NCBI RefSeq assembly: GCF_900172365.1
Contig: NZ_FWFJ01000021.1
Span: 1-64,000, forward strand
Length of the DNA: 64,000 nucleotides
Direction of reading: 5' to 3'
From: Roseovarius gaetbuli
GTDB taxonomy: Bacteria; Pseudomonadota; Alphaproteobacteria; Rhodobacterales; Rhodobacteraceae
Below, piece after piece: positions 24,875 to 33,195 of this stretch; the first letter of the stretch is position 1; the number at the start of each line of letters is the position of its first letter. Both the position numbers and the translations under genes were made by a program. The notes under the pieces were generated by a model, which worked only from the letters and a program-made list of their open reading frames with translations, was not told where the DNA came from and searched no databases.

Positions 24875-25719
24875 TCATCAGCCGGTTATTTGGCGGGGCT
24901 GGCAATCAGCTTTTCCAATATGCGGCCGGTCGCGCGCTTGCCGATCATCTGGGCTGTGATCTGGCGCTTGATAGCCGCTATGTCGGCAGCGGCAAAACCC
25001 GGAACGATTGTTTCGAGCATTTCGGCGCCGCGCGTTTTACCCGCGATGTTGCCTTGCCACCGGCCAAGTCGGACGGCGCCTTGCGCTATGCTCTGTGGCG
25101 GGCGTTTGGCCGCAATCCACGTTTTCACCGCGAAGCGGGCCTTGGCTTTGAACCGGGGTTTTTCAACCTTGCCCCCGGCACCTATCTGCACGGCTATTGG
25201 CAGTCAGAGCGCTATTTCGCCCCGATTGCCACGCAGTTGCGCGATGATCTGGTGATGACCAGCCCGCTGACGGGCGCCAATGCCGAGATGGCCGCGCGGA
25301 TCAAGGCGGCAAAACTGCCGGTATCGGTGCATGTGCGGCGCGGCGATTACCTTGCCACCGGAAGCTATGCCGCCTGCACCTCGGCCTATTATCGCCAGGC
25401 GATCGAGCGGCTGGAACGCGATCTTGGGCACCCCCCCGCGTGCTTTATCTTTTCGAACGATCCCGGCTGGGCGCGCGCCAATCTTGACCTCGGGCAGGAT
25501 CAGGTGGTCGTGGATATCAATGACGAAGAGGGGGGGCATTTCGATCTTGCCCTGATGTCGCGCTGTGCCCATCACGTGATTGCCAATTCAACGTTTTCCT
25601 GGTGGGGGGGCTGGCTAAACCCGTCCGCCGAGAAGCGCGTGATCGCGCCGCAAAACTGGTTCGGGACAGACAAGCTTTCGAACCCTGATCTGATCCCTGA
25701 TGGCTGGACCCGCCTCTGA
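24871..25719 (+). CDS. Alpha-1,2-fucosyltransferase-like protein, GT11 family, 282 aa
   Basis: The N-terminal GGAGNQLFQYAAGRALA, the HVRRGDY motif (donor-binding, near residue 151) and the C-terminal NSTFSWWGGWLNP are the three GT11 signatures. GT11 enzymes transfer fucose from GDP-fucose onto a galactose in LPS or exopolysaccharide. No GDP-fucose synthesis genes are in the window, so the donor must be made elsewhere or be another sugar. The start overlaps the upstream stop (ATGA). Confidence 0.88.
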   Translation: MIISRLFGGAGNQLFQYAAGRALADHLGCDLALDSRYVGSGKTRNDCFEHFGAARFTRDVALPPAKSDGALRYALWRAFGRNPRFHREAGLGFEPGFFNLAPGTYLHGYWQSERYFAPIATQLRDDLVMTSPLTGANAEMAARIKAAKLPVSVHVRRGDYLATGSYAACTSAYYRQAIERLERDLGHPPACFIFSNDPGWARANLDLGQDQVVVDINDEEGGHFDLALMSRCAHHVIANSTFSWWGGWLNPSAEKRVIAPQNWFGTDKLSNPDLIPDGWTRL

Positions 25720-25721
25720 GG

Positions 25722-25752
25722 GGCTTATCCGCCTCTTGCGTGGCGGCCTCGC
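25722..25752. repeat. Short dispersed repeat, copy 1 (with 33196-33224)
   Basis: GGCTTATCCGCCTCTTGCG followed by TGGCGGCCTCGC closely matches 33196-33224 except for a few substitutions and two single-base gaps. Both copies begin a few bases after a stop codon. Confidence 0.4.
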
Positions 25753-25795
25753 AAGGCATCTTTCACACCGTCGAAAAACCCACTACACCCGCGCC

Positions 25796-26842
25796 ATGAC
25801 CCAGATTCAAGATATCGCCAAAGCCCGTTTTGTGGCCGAAACCGTGCACAAGCGCGATATCTTTTCCGAGACCATTTCGGGGCATCTTGAGGGGCATCCG
25901 GATTTTCCGGTGGTGTTGCGCAAGCTTGACGGCGTGCCGCTTTATGCCCGCCCCATCGCCTGGTTTCTGGCCCGCAAGGAAATTCGCGGCCTTGCCGCCG
26001 TGCAGGGGATCGAGGGCTGTCCGATCCTGATCCGCGCGGACAAGACCGGCCTGTTGCGCAGCTGGACCAGCGGCACGCCGCTGCATCTGGCCAAGCCAAG
26101 TGATCCGGCGTGGTATCGCGATGCCAGGCGCCTGTTGCGCGAAATGCGCCGCGCCGGGGTAACCCATAACGACATCGCCAAGCCGCAGAACTGGTTGATG
26201 ACACCGGAGGGCCGCGCCGCCGTGATCGACTTTCAGCTGGCCAGCACGCATCGTCGTCGGGGGGCCTTGTTCCGCACCATGGCGCGCGAAGACCTGCGCC
26301 ATATGCTGAAACAAAAGCGCGCCTATGCGCCGCATCTTCTGACCCCCTGCGAGCACCGGATGCTGACGCAAAAGGCGCTGCCGACGCGACTCTGGATGGC
26401 GACCGGCAAGCGCGCCTATAACTTCATTACCCGGCGCCTGATGAACTGGTCCGATGGCGAGGGCACCGAAGACCGCAGTCTGCGCGACGGCCCGGCGTTG
26501 CGCGCGGCGCTTTTGGGGCACGAGCAGGTCACCGAAATTGCAATCTGCACCTATGCTCTGCCCGCCAAGGGTGTCGGGCTCTATGTCTTTGCCGAATGCG
26601 ATCTCTCTGCCAGCGCGCTTGCGAAACTGGCCCCTGCCCCCAAGCCCGAGCTGATCCAGCCCGTCGCCGCGCTTCCGCGCCACGCTGATGGCAGCCCGCG
26701 CATGGATGCGCTGACGCTCATTGCCACCAATCGGCTGGATGAGTTGGAGCAGATGATGGCGCATGAGCCCGGTCTTGCCGAGGGTCTAAGGCCGATTATC
26801 GCTGCGCGCCTTAATCTCACCGATCGCGTGCTGCGCGCCTAG
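25796..26842 (+). CDS. Kinase-like protein fused to an acyl-CoA-synthetase-type C-terminal domain, 348 aa
   Basis: The first 200 residues resemble a small RIO/LPS-kinase-type fold: GVTHNDIAKPQNW has the HxD catalytic loop (His124, Asp126, Asn132) and AVIDFQLAS (143-150) replaces the usual DFG with DFQ. A C-terminal part (about 225-300, ALLGHEQVTEIAICTYALP and following) resembles the mobile C-terminal domain of AMP-forming acyl-CoA synthetases, an unusual partner. Substrate and partner are unknown; phosphorylation of a glycan or lipid is possible given the glycosyltransferases before it. Its stop codon shares the palindrome CTAG with the convergent rluA gene. Confidence 0.6.
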   Translation: MTQIQDIAKARFVAETVHKRDIFSETISGHLEGHPDFPVVLRKLDGVPLYARPIAWFLARKEIRGLAAVQGIEGCPILIRADKTGLLRSWTSGTPLHLAKPSDPAWYRDARRLLREMRRAGVTHNDIAKPQNWLMTPEGRAAVIDFQLASTHRRRGALFRTMAREDLRHMLKQKRAYAPHLLTPCEHRMLTQKALPTRLWMATGKRAYNFITRRLMNWSDGEGTEDRSLRDGPALRAALLGHEQVTEIAICTYALPAKGVGLYVFAECDLSASALAKLAPAPKPELIQPVAALPRHADGSPRMDALTLIATNRLDELEQMMAHEPGLAEGLRPIIAARLNLTDRVLRA

Positions 26843-27483
26843 AACGGCACCTTGGCGCGAAATTTCACGCCCGCGCCGCCGTCGGGGTGACGAATCCGAA
26901 GCTCTTCGGAATGCAGCATCAGCCGGGGGAACTCCAACGCCGCGCCTTCGGCATAGAGCGGATCACCAAGGATCGGATGGCCAAGCGCCAGCATGTGCAC
27001 GCGTAACTGATGGCTGCGCCCGGTCTTAGGGATCAGCCGCACGCGGGTTTCATCGCTGCCATAGCGCATCACCCGCCATTCGGTGAAGGCCGCGCGCCCG
27101 GTCTCATGACAGACCTTTTGCAAGGGCCGGTTGGGCCAATCCACGATAAGCGGCAGGTCAACCTCGCCGGTCTTCGGCTCAAGCTTGCCCCAGACCCGCG
27201 CGACATAGGTCTTTTTCGTCTGCCGCTTTTCAAATTGCAGCCCAAGATGACGCTGTGCATGCGGAGTCAGCGCGAAGATCATCACACCAGAGGTGTCGCG
27301 GTCCAACCGATGCACCAAAAGCGCCTGCGGATAGGCATCCTGCACCCGTGCCAACAGGCAATCGGCCAAATGCTCGCCCTTGCCGGGCACGGACAAAAGG
27401 CCGGCGGGCTTGTTCACCACCACGATCTCGTGATCGTCGTGCAGCACGTCAAGCGGGTCGGTGGGCGGGTTATAGTCAGACAT
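26839..27483 (-). CDS. rluA: RluA-type pseudouridine synthase (23S rRNA / tRNA), 214 aa
   Basis: The protein matches RluA in length and along its whole length: NKPAGLLSVPGKG near residues 24-36, the catalytic HRLDRDTSG with Asp61, a KTYVARVWG segment and TGRSHQLRVHMLALGHPILGD-type C-terminal motif. RluA makes pseudouridine at position 746 of 23S rRNA and position 32 of some tRNAs in E. coli; the same sites are likely here. There is no S4 domain, which also fits RluA. It converges on the kinase-like gene with a 4-bp overlap. Confidence 0.88.
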   Translation of the reverse strand: MSDYNPPTDPLDVLHDDHEIVVVNKPAGLLSVPGKGEHLADCLLARVQDAYPQALLVHRLDRDTSGVMIFALTPHAQRHLGLQFEKRQTKKTYVARVWGKLEPKTGEVDLPLIVDWPNRPLQKVCHETGRAAFTEWRVMRYGSDETRVRLIPKTGRSHQLRVHMLALGHPILGDPLYAEGAALEFPRLMLHSEELRIRHPDGGAGVKFRAKVPF

Positions 27484-27527
27484 GGGTGCCGCTTACACCA
27501 CCCCGCCCTGTTAGGCCACTGCCGGGT

Positions 27528-27556
27528 TTCTTCTTGCTCGAAATATCCCCGCCGGA
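27528..27556. repeat. Dispersed intergenic repeat, copy D
   Basis: CTTCTTGCTCGAAATATCCC followed by CGCCGGAGG, so this copy joins the AAGAAG part seen at 7216 and 44161 to the CCGCCGGAGG part seen at 4655 and 39042. It lies between rluA and msrC. Confidence 0.6.
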
Positions 27557-27607
27557 GGCTCCCGCATCACCCACAAGAACGATCCCCTGCGGTGGCCCCG
27601 CCCGTGA

Positions 27608-28063
27608 TCAAAGCCGCCCAAAGACCATCGCCACGATCTCACTCAGACGCTCTGCATCCGTTTGCGTGAAGGCCGCAGCCTGATCACTGTCGATATCCAG
27701 CACCCCCAACAACGCGCCCTGCCCGTCACGCACCGGCAGGACAATCTCAGAGCGGGTAGAACTGGCGCAGGCGATGTGATCCGTGAACGCCTCCACGTCA
27801 TCGACAAGCTGTACCTCGCCGCTGCGCGCGGCCGCGCCGCAAACACCGCGCGAAAACGGGATTTGAAGGCACCCGTGCCCGCCCTGATATGGCCCGATCT
27901 TGAGCATCTCCGGCCCCGTCACCCGATAAAACCCGGTCCAGTCAAACCTGTCATCGGCGTGATGCAATTCGCACACGACCGTCGCCATCAGCGCCACCGC
28001 ATCGCTCTCACCCGCCGTGAGCGCAGCGATGGTCCTGGTGATCTCATCATAGTCAATCCGCAT
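27608..28063 (-). CDS. msrC: Free methionine-(R)-sulfoxide reductase, GAF domain, 151 aa
   Basis: A single GAF domain with the three cysteines of the fRMsr family: Cys65 in GGHGCLQIPF, Cys75 in SRGVCGAAA and Cys99 in DHIACASSTRSEIVLP. The GPYQG motif before them is also typical. The enzyme reduces free methionine-R-sulfoxide to methionine in the cytoplasm as part of oxidative repair. Length equals family length. A 124-bp gap with a repeat copy separates it from rluA; it lies downstream of the thiolase gene by 33 bp on the same strand. Confidence 0.88.
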   Translation of the reverse strand: MRIDYDEITRTIAALTAGESDAVALMATVVCELHHADDRFDWTGFYRVTGPEMLKIGPYQGGHGCLQIPFSRGVCGAAARSGEVQLVDDVEAFTDHIACASSTRSEIVLPVRDGQGALLGVLDIDSDQAAAFTQTDAERLSEIVAMVFGRL

Positions 28064-28096
28064 GCTCAGCCCCTTTTACACCCGCAAAACGTCGGC

Positions 28097-29269
28097 TCAG
28101 ACCCGCTCGATTGCGATGGCCGTGCCTTCGCCACCGCCGATACAGATCGCAGCGACCCCGCGTTTCAACCCGCGTTTTTCAAGCGCGTTGAGCAGCGTCA
28201 CCATGATCCGGGCGCCGCTTGCGCCAATCGGATGGCCAAGCGCGCAGGCGCCGCCATTGACGTTGACCTTGTCGCGGCTCAGGCCCATTTCATGCATGAA
28301 GGCCATCGGCACCACGGCAAAGGCCTCGTTCACCTCCCAGAGATCGACATCCTCGACCGACCAACCGATGGTTTTCAGCAGCTTTTGCGCTGCGGGAACG
28401 GGCGCAGTGGTAAAAAGACCGGGGGCCTGGGCATGGCTGGCATGGCCCATGATGCGGGCGCGAATGTTAAGCCCGCGCGCTTCGGCCGCGCTGCGCGACG
28501 CAAGCACAAGCGCCGCTGCGCCATCGCTGATAGAGCTGGAATTGGCCGCCGTGACGGTGCCGCCCTTGCGAAAGGCGGGCTTGAGCTGTGGTATCTTGTT
28601 GGGCCGGGCCTTGGCGGGTTGCTCGTCTTGGGAAATGGTCACCTCGCCCCTGCGGGTCTGGAGGGTCACAGGGGCGATTTCACCGTCAAACGCACCCGAG
28701 GATTGAGCATCAAGCGCACCTTGCAGCGAGGCAAGCGCGTATTCGTCCTGGGCCTGGCGGGTGAATTGGAATTTCTCGGCGCAATCTTCGGCGAAAGTCC
28801 CCATGAGGCGCCCCTTGTCATAGGCATCTTCCAGCCCGTCAAGGAACATGTGATCCACCACCGCTGCATGGCCAAGCCGCGCGCCGCCGCGCATCTTGGG
28901 CAAAAGGTAGGGCGCGTTGGACATTGATTCCATACCGCCCGCGATCATCAGGTCGGTCTGGCCAAGCGCGATCTGGTCAAAGCCGATCATCGCCGCCTTC
29001 ATCCCCGATCCGCACATCTTGTTGAGCGTGGTGGCGGGCACCTCTTCACCAAGGCCCCCGGCAAACCCGGCCTGGCGCGCCGGCGCCTGCCCCTGGCCTG
29101 CGGGCAGAACACAGCCCATCAGCACCTCGTCAACCGTTTCAGTACGGGCATCGGCAAGGGCCGCGCGAATCGCTGCGCCGCCCAAAACGGCGGCCTCGAC
29201 CCCGTCGAAGTCTCCCTGAAACCCACCCATCGGGGTGCGCGCCGCCCCTGCGATCACGACCTCATTCAT
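28097..29269 (-). CDS. Acetyl-CoA C-acyltransferase (thiolase), 390 aa
   Basis: Thiolase fold with Cys86 in LNKMCGSGMKA as the acyl-accepting cysteine, the GHPIGASGAR motif near 347 with the catalytic His, and the C-terminal CIGGGEG with the second cysteine. It joins or cleaves acetyl-CoA units; the sequence does not show whether it serves acetoacetyl-CoA/PHB synthesis or beta-oxidation. AGGAGG lies upstream of the ATG at 29267-29269. It is divergent from the STAS/anti-sigma pair and is probably co-transcribed with msrC. Confidence 0.9.
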   Translation of the reverse strand: MNEVVIAGAARTPMGGFQGDFDGVEAAVLGGAAIRAALADARTETVDEVLMGCVLPAGQGQAPARQAGFAGGLGEEVPATTLNKMCGSGMKAAMIGFDQIALGQTDLMIAGGMESMSNAPYLLPKMRGGARLGHAAVVDHMFLDGLEDAYDKGRLMGTFAEDCAEKFQFTRQAQDEYALASLQGALDAQSSGAFDGEIAPVTLQTRRGEVTISQDEQPAKARPNKIPQLKPAFRKGGTVTAANSSSISDGAAALVLASRSAAEARGLNIRARIMGHASHAQAPGLFTTAPVPAAQKLLKTIGWSVEDVDLWEVNEAFAVVPMAFMHEMGLSRDKVNVNGGACALGHPIGASGARIMVTLLNALEKRGLKRGVAAICIGGGEGTAIAIERV

Positions 29270-29365
29270 TAACCTGCCTCCTGAAAATTTCTGATCCTGC
29301 ATACCGAATGGTAACCAATTGGGTCTAGCCTTGGCTGTATTACTACGTACCCCGCCGGAGGCACC

Positions 29366-29704
29366 ATGGACCTGCAATCAACTTATCACAACGACATGAA
29401 TATCATAACCGTGGCCGAGACGCGGATCGATGCTGCGGCAGCGATCCGGTTCAAGGACAAGATGCGCGATGTCACATCCCAAGGCCCGGCGCATATCGTG
29501 CTCGACCTCAGCAATGTCACCTTCGTGGATTCAAGCGGTCTTGGCGCGATCGTGGCCGCCATGAAGCAGCTAAGCGGCGAGCGACGCCTTGATCTGGCCG
29601 GGCTGACGCCCGATGTGGCCAAGGTCTTTCGCCTGACGCGGATGGATACCGTCTTTGTTATCCATGACGATATCATTGCCCTCAAAGCGCGTGCAACAGG
29701 TTGA
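29366..29704 (+). CDS. STAS-domain anti-sigma factor antagonist, 112 aa
   Basis: A single STAS domain. VDSSGLGAIV (about 54-63) contains the phosphorylatable serine (Ser56 or Ser57) of SpoIIAA/RsbV-type antagonists, and the preceding IVLDLSNVTF is the conserved strand. Such proteins free a sigma factor or other target by binding a kinase-type anti-sigma when unphosphorylated. Its partner is the next gene. The ribosome-binding site GCCGGAGG, 4 bp before the ATG, is formed by a CCGCCGGAGG sequence like that of the intergenic repeats. Confidence 0.85.
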   Translation: MDLQSTYHNDMNIITVAETRIDAAAAIRFKDKMRDVTSQGPAHIVLDLSNVTFVDSSGLGAIVAAMKQLSGERRLDLAGLTPDVAKVFRLTRMDTVFVIHDDIIALKARATG

Positions 29705-29753
29705 TCAAAGGCCGGGTTCCCCGGCGATCCGCCACTTCAAAAGGGACATCGCG

Positions 29754-30200
29754 GTGACTTTAGAGGGCACTCCGACGGATTTCACGCTTACGGCGACGGC
29801 CTCGGAACTGGCGGTGCGCGACACATTGCTGGCGGTGCGGTCGCGACTTTCCGAGCGCGGCGTGTGCGAAGACACCTGCGGATCGGTCGAGCTTGTCATG
29901 GCCGAAGCCCTGAATAACATCGTCGAGCATGCCTATGCCACCGATCAGGAGCGCGACTTTCTGCTGAAGGTGTCGATCAAGCCGGACCGGCTCTGCTTTC
30001 ATCTCCGCGATGGCGGTGCCCCCTTGCCCGGATTATGCCTGCCGCAAGGCAAGTTGCCTGACCACACGGGTCCGCGCGATGACCTGCCCGAGGGGGGATT
30101 CGGCTGGTTCTTGATTCGCGACCTGACGGAACGTGTTGCCTATGAAAGACGCGATGGAATGAACCATCTGACGCTGGAATTCCTGCGCAACGCGCCCTGA
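29754..30200 (+). CDS. RsbW/SpoIIAB-type anti-sigma regulatory factor (HATPase), 148 aa
   Basis: A GHKL ATPase domain without a histidine-kinase phosphoacceptor: the N-box EALNNIVEHAY (Glu51, Asn55), the G1-type LRDGGAPLPG and GGFGWFLI near the end. It would bind and phosphorylate the STAS protein and sequester a sigma factor or other target. I chose the GTG at 29754 with GGGAC upstream; a GTG at 29691 would add 21 residues and overlap the previous gene. No sigma factor or PP2C phosphatase is adjacent, so the target is elsewhere. Confidence 0.8.
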   Translation: MTLEGTPTDFTLTATASELAVRDTLLAVRSRLSERGVCEDTCGSVELVMAEALNNIVEHAYATDQERDFLLKVSIKPDRLCFHLRDGGAPLPGLCLPQGKLPDHTGPRDDLPEGGFGWFLIRDLTERVAYERRDGMNHLTLEFLRNAP

Positions 30201-30299
30201 TGCAACCTATCCGTGCTGGCGCCCCAATCTAACCCCAATTTCTTCCAAATGGCGCCTCAGAGTCCAGCCATACGTTAGGGTGTAGCTGCATATGGCTTC

Positions 30300-30350
30300 C
30301 CTCGGCGCCGTGCGTAATAGCCCCCACCCAGTGTGCGGCGCCGAGGTTTT
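30300..30350 (+). terminator. Putative terminator hairpin after the anti-sigma gene
   Basis: CCTCGGCGCCG (30300-30310) and CGGCGCCGAGG (30336-30346) are perfect 11-bp arms around a 25-base loop, followed by TTTT. It is 100 bp past the anti-sigma stop and 86 bp before the next start. The long loop is unusual, so an operator or leader structure is possible. Confidence 0.5.
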
Positions 30351-30435
30351 AAAATCCCCCAAATATCAGCCCTGCAATTGGCAAATCATTGCGCTGGCCC
30401 TACTGTCCGACGAACATCAGGATAACGGAGCTGAC

Positions 30436-32013
30436 ATGCGCGATTTTCACCTGCCCGGCCGATCGGCCACCTTTGCGACAAACGGAATGTGTGCCACCTC
30501 GCACCCGCTGGCGGCCAAGGCTGCGATTGATATCCTTCAGCAAGGTGGCAATGCCATGGATGCGGCGATTGCCGGAGCGGTGCTTCTGGGCATTTGCGAA
30601 CCACAGATGACCGGCATCGGCGGCGATTGCTTTGTGCTTTTCACCAAGCCGGGACAAGATCAGATTCATGCCCTCAACGGGTCTGGCCGGGCCCCCGCCG
30701 CCGCAAGTGCCGCCGCGCTGCGCGCGCAAGGCCTCGGCACTGTTCCGCTCAACAGCGCGCATGCGGTGACCGTCCCCGGCGCGATTGATGCGTTTTGTCA
30801 ACTGAGCGCCGATCACGGTCGCCTTGGCCTTGATACGCTTCTGGCGCCCGCGATCCATTATGCCGAACACGGCGTTCCCGTGGCACCGCGCGTGGCGCAT
30901 GACTGGCCCACGGCGGGCAAGGCGCTACAGGGCCATGGGTTGCGCCATTTCATGCCAAGCGGCACACCGCCCCTGCCCGGCGAGATGTTTCGCGCCCCCG
31001 GTCAGGCCGAGGTTCTGCGCCGGATCGCCAAGGACGGGCGCGCCGCGTTTTACGAAGGCGAGATTGCCGAGGACATGCTGGCCACGCTCAACGCCATGGG
31101 CGGCGCGCATAGCGCGGCGGATTTCGCCGCTCAGCGCTGTGATTATACGACGCCCGTGAGCGGTGAATACAAAGGCGCCAATCTGGTCGAGCATCCGCCC
31201 AACGGTCAGGGCGCGACTGCGATCCTGCTTTTGAACATTCTCAAGCATTTCGACATCGCCGGTATGGACCCTTTTGGCGCAGAGCGCGTTCATATCGAGG
31301 CAGAGGCCACCAAGCTTGCCTATGACGCGCGCAACCGTTTTATCGCCGATCCGGCCAGCACGACGCGGCTTGATTACATGCTGGCGCCCGAAACGGCGGC
31401 CAATCTGGCCGCGCTGATTGACCCCAAAAAGGCGATGGCGGCCGCCAAACCGCTGACCGAAGCGGTGCATCGCGATACGATCTATATCACGGTCGTTGAT
31501 CGTGATCGCATGGCTGTCTCGCTGATCTATTCGATCTTTCACGGGTTTGGCTCGGGCATCGCATCAGAGAAATTTGGCGTTTTGCTGCAAAACCGGGGCG
31601 CGGGCTTTACCCTTGAAGAGGGGCACCCGAACGAGCTTGGCGGCGGCAAACGGCCGATGCACACGATCATTCCCGGCATGCTGACCGAAGGCGGTCGCGT
31701 GAGCATGCCGTTCGGGGTGATGGGCGGGTCATATCAATCGACGGGCCATGCGCGATTTGTGTCAAACCTGCGCGATTTCGGCCTTGACCCGCAGGCCGCG
31801 ATTGATGCCCCGCGCGCCTTTGCCGATCCGACGGGCCTCAAGCTTGAGCGCGGCTATGGTGCGGATGTGGCGCAGGCGCTTGCGGACAAGGGGCATGACG
31901 TGATCACCGATCCGGATGCGATCGGCGGCGCGCAAGCGATCCAGATCCGTGACAGCGGCGTCCTTGAAGGCGGCAGCGATCCGCGCAAAGATGGCTGTGC
32001 CCTGGGATATTAA
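30436..32013 (+). CDS. Gamma-glutamyltransferase-family protein (YwrD-like), 525 aa
   Basis: The Ntn-hydrolase architecture is clear: the N-terminal region with GGNAMDAAIA and GIGGDCF, and the nucleophile Thr348 in RDTIYITVVDRD, where self-cleavage would separate the large and small subunits. The usual TTH is TIY, and the PGGSRI motif of classical enzymes is replaced by MGGSYQS, which places it in the YwrD-like branch. It has no signal peptide, unlike E. coli Ggt, so it is probably cytoplasmic. Its substrate may be a gamma-glutamyl compound or another acyl amide. The ATG at 30436 has CGGAG upstream. Confidence 0.8.
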   Translation: MRDFHLPGRSATFATNGMCATSHPLAAKAAIDILQQGGNAMDAAIAGAVLLGICEPQMTGIGGDCFVLFTKPGQDQIHALNGSGRAPAAASAAALRAQGLGTVPLNSAHAVTVPGAIDAFCQLSADHGRLGLDTLLAPAIHYAEHGVPVAPRVAHDWPTAGKALQGHGLRHFMPSGTPPLPGEMFRAPGQAEVLRRIAKDGRAAFYEGEIAEDMLATLNAMGGAHSAADFAAQRCDYTTPVSGEYKGANLVEHPPNGQGATAILLLNILKHFDIAGMDPFGAERVHIEAEATKLAYDARNRFIADPASTTRLDYMLAPETAANLAALIDPKKAMAAAKPLTEAVHRDTIYITVVDRDRMAVSLIYSIFHGFGSGIASEKFGVLLQNRGAGFTLEEGHPNELGGGKRPMHTIIPGMLTEGGRVSMPFGVMGGSYQSTGHARFVSNLRDFGLDPQAAIDAPRAFADPTGLKLERGYGADVAQALADKGHDVITDPDAIGGAQAIQIRDSGVLEGGSDPRKDGCALGY

Positions 32014-32017
32014 GGTG

Positions 32018-32041
32018 AAAAGGGTGGGCGGAAGCCCGCCC
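32018..32041 (-). terminator. Rho-independent terminator of hspQ
   Basis: On the minus strand GGGCGGGC and GCCCACCC pair (one G-T) around TTCC and are followed by TTTT. It is 18 bp past the hspQ stop and only 5 bp beyond the convergent gamma-glutamyltransferase gene. Confidence 0.7.
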
Positions 32042-32058
32042 TTGCCCGCAATCGACGC

Positions 32059-32385
32059 TCAGTTGAGCTGGAAATGCAGCGGGTAATGCCCGTCCTCGAA
32101 CGGACCGAACAGATCGGGGATATCGGGATGATCGACCGGCTCGCCGGAGTAATCCGCGACAAGGTTCTGTTCGCTGACATAGGCCACGTAATAGCTCTGC
32201 TCGTTCTCGGCCAGAAGGTGATAGAACGGCTGTTCTTTCGACGGGCGGCTATCCTCGGGGATCGAGGCATACCATTCGTCGGTGTTCGAGAATTGCGGGT
32301 CCACGTCAAAGACCACCCCGCGAAAGGGGTGTTTCTTGTGGCGGACAACCTGGCCCAAGTGATATTTTGCGCGTGATCTAATCAT
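32059..32385 (-). CDS. hspQ: Heat shock protein HspQ
   Basis: The protein matches the HspQ (YccV-like) family over its full 108 residues: YHLGQVVRHKKHPFRGVVFD at the N-terminus, WYASIPEDSRPSKEQPFYHL in the middle and the YVSEQNL segment. HspQ is a small hemimethylated-DNA-binding and Lon-activating protein in enterobacteria; in alphaproteobacteria its role is less clear. Minus-strand CTTGAAAC at 32417-32424 could be the -35 element of a heat-shock (RpoH) promoter, though no matching -10 box is clear. Confidence 0.93.
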   Translation of the reverse strand: MIRSRAKYHLGQVVRHKKHPFRGVVFDVDPQFSNTDEWYASIPEDSRPSKEQPFYHLLAENEQSYYVAYVSEQNLVADYSGEPVDHPDIPDLFGPFEDGHYPLHFQLN

Positions 32386-32588
32386 AATAAACAGCCCCTA
32401 CAGAGACATAGTAAACGTTTCAAGGGTGGTTTGTCCAACCATCCACCCGATTTTCGGCGGAAACAGTCTGTGAACCTCATCCCTACAGTCAGGCCGCGCA
32501 GGGCGGCGCCACAAAATCGGGTAATTCGTGATTTCCACCGCTCGCAGATTCGGCTAAACTCCAGAAAAAAGAAGAAAGCGAGAGGCAG

Positions 32589-33185
32589 ATGAGCAGAACT
32601 CTTCGCGCATTTATGGTGTTGTTGTTGCTGGCCTCCTGTGGCGGCGGAAGCGGCTATGGCACAGCACCGCGCAACCTGGACAACGCCTGCGCCATCCTGG
32701 GTGAGCGCCCGGAATATGCGCGCGCCTTCCGAGCGGCCGAACGCCGGTGGGGTGTGCCCGTGCATGTGCAGATGGCGACGATTTACCAGGAAAGCAAATT
32801 CATCAGCGATGCGCGCACGCCGTTTCGCTTTTCGCTCGGGGTGATCCCGATGGGTCGGCAAAGTTCGGCCTATGGGTATAGCCAGGCGCTGGACGGCACC
32901 TGGGATGAATACAAGCGCGATAACAACCGGTTTGCCGCGCGCCGCAGCGATATCCATGACGCCGCCGATTTTATCGGCTGGTACATGGCCAAGTCCAGTG
33001 AACGGCTTGGGATTTCCATGGGCGATGCGCGCAGCCAATACCTTGCCTATCACGAAGGGCGCACCGGCTTTTCGCGCGGCAGTTACAATGGCAAGCCCTG
33101 GCTGTTGCGGGTGGCAGGCGAGGTTGGCGCGCGCTCGACAACCTATCAGAGCCAGCTTTCGCAATGTCGCGGGCGCCGCGTGTGA
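32589..33185 (+). CDS. Lipoprotein with lytic-transglycosylase-like domain, 198 aa
   Basis: The lipobox LLASC places the lipidated cysteine at residue 17, so the mature protein is membrane-anchored. The ATIYQESKF segment (about 63-71, Glu68) and the later YGYSQALDGTWDEY and SDIHDAADFIGWYM resemble the catalytic region of SLT-type lytic transglycosylases. Activity on peptidoglycan is likely but inferred from this similarity. It is divergent from hspQ with about 200 bp between them. Confidence 0.75.
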   Translation: MSRTLRAFMVLLLLASCGGGSGYGTAPRNLDNACAILGERPEYARAFRAAERRWGVPVHVQMATIYQESKFISDARTPFRFSLGVIPMGRQSSAYGYSQALDGTWDEYKRDNNRFAARRSDIHDAADFIGWYMAKSSERLGISMGDARSQYLAYHEGRTGFSRGSYNGKPWLLRVAGEVGARSTTYQSQLSQCRGRRV

Positions 33186-33195
33186 TCTAGGGGTC

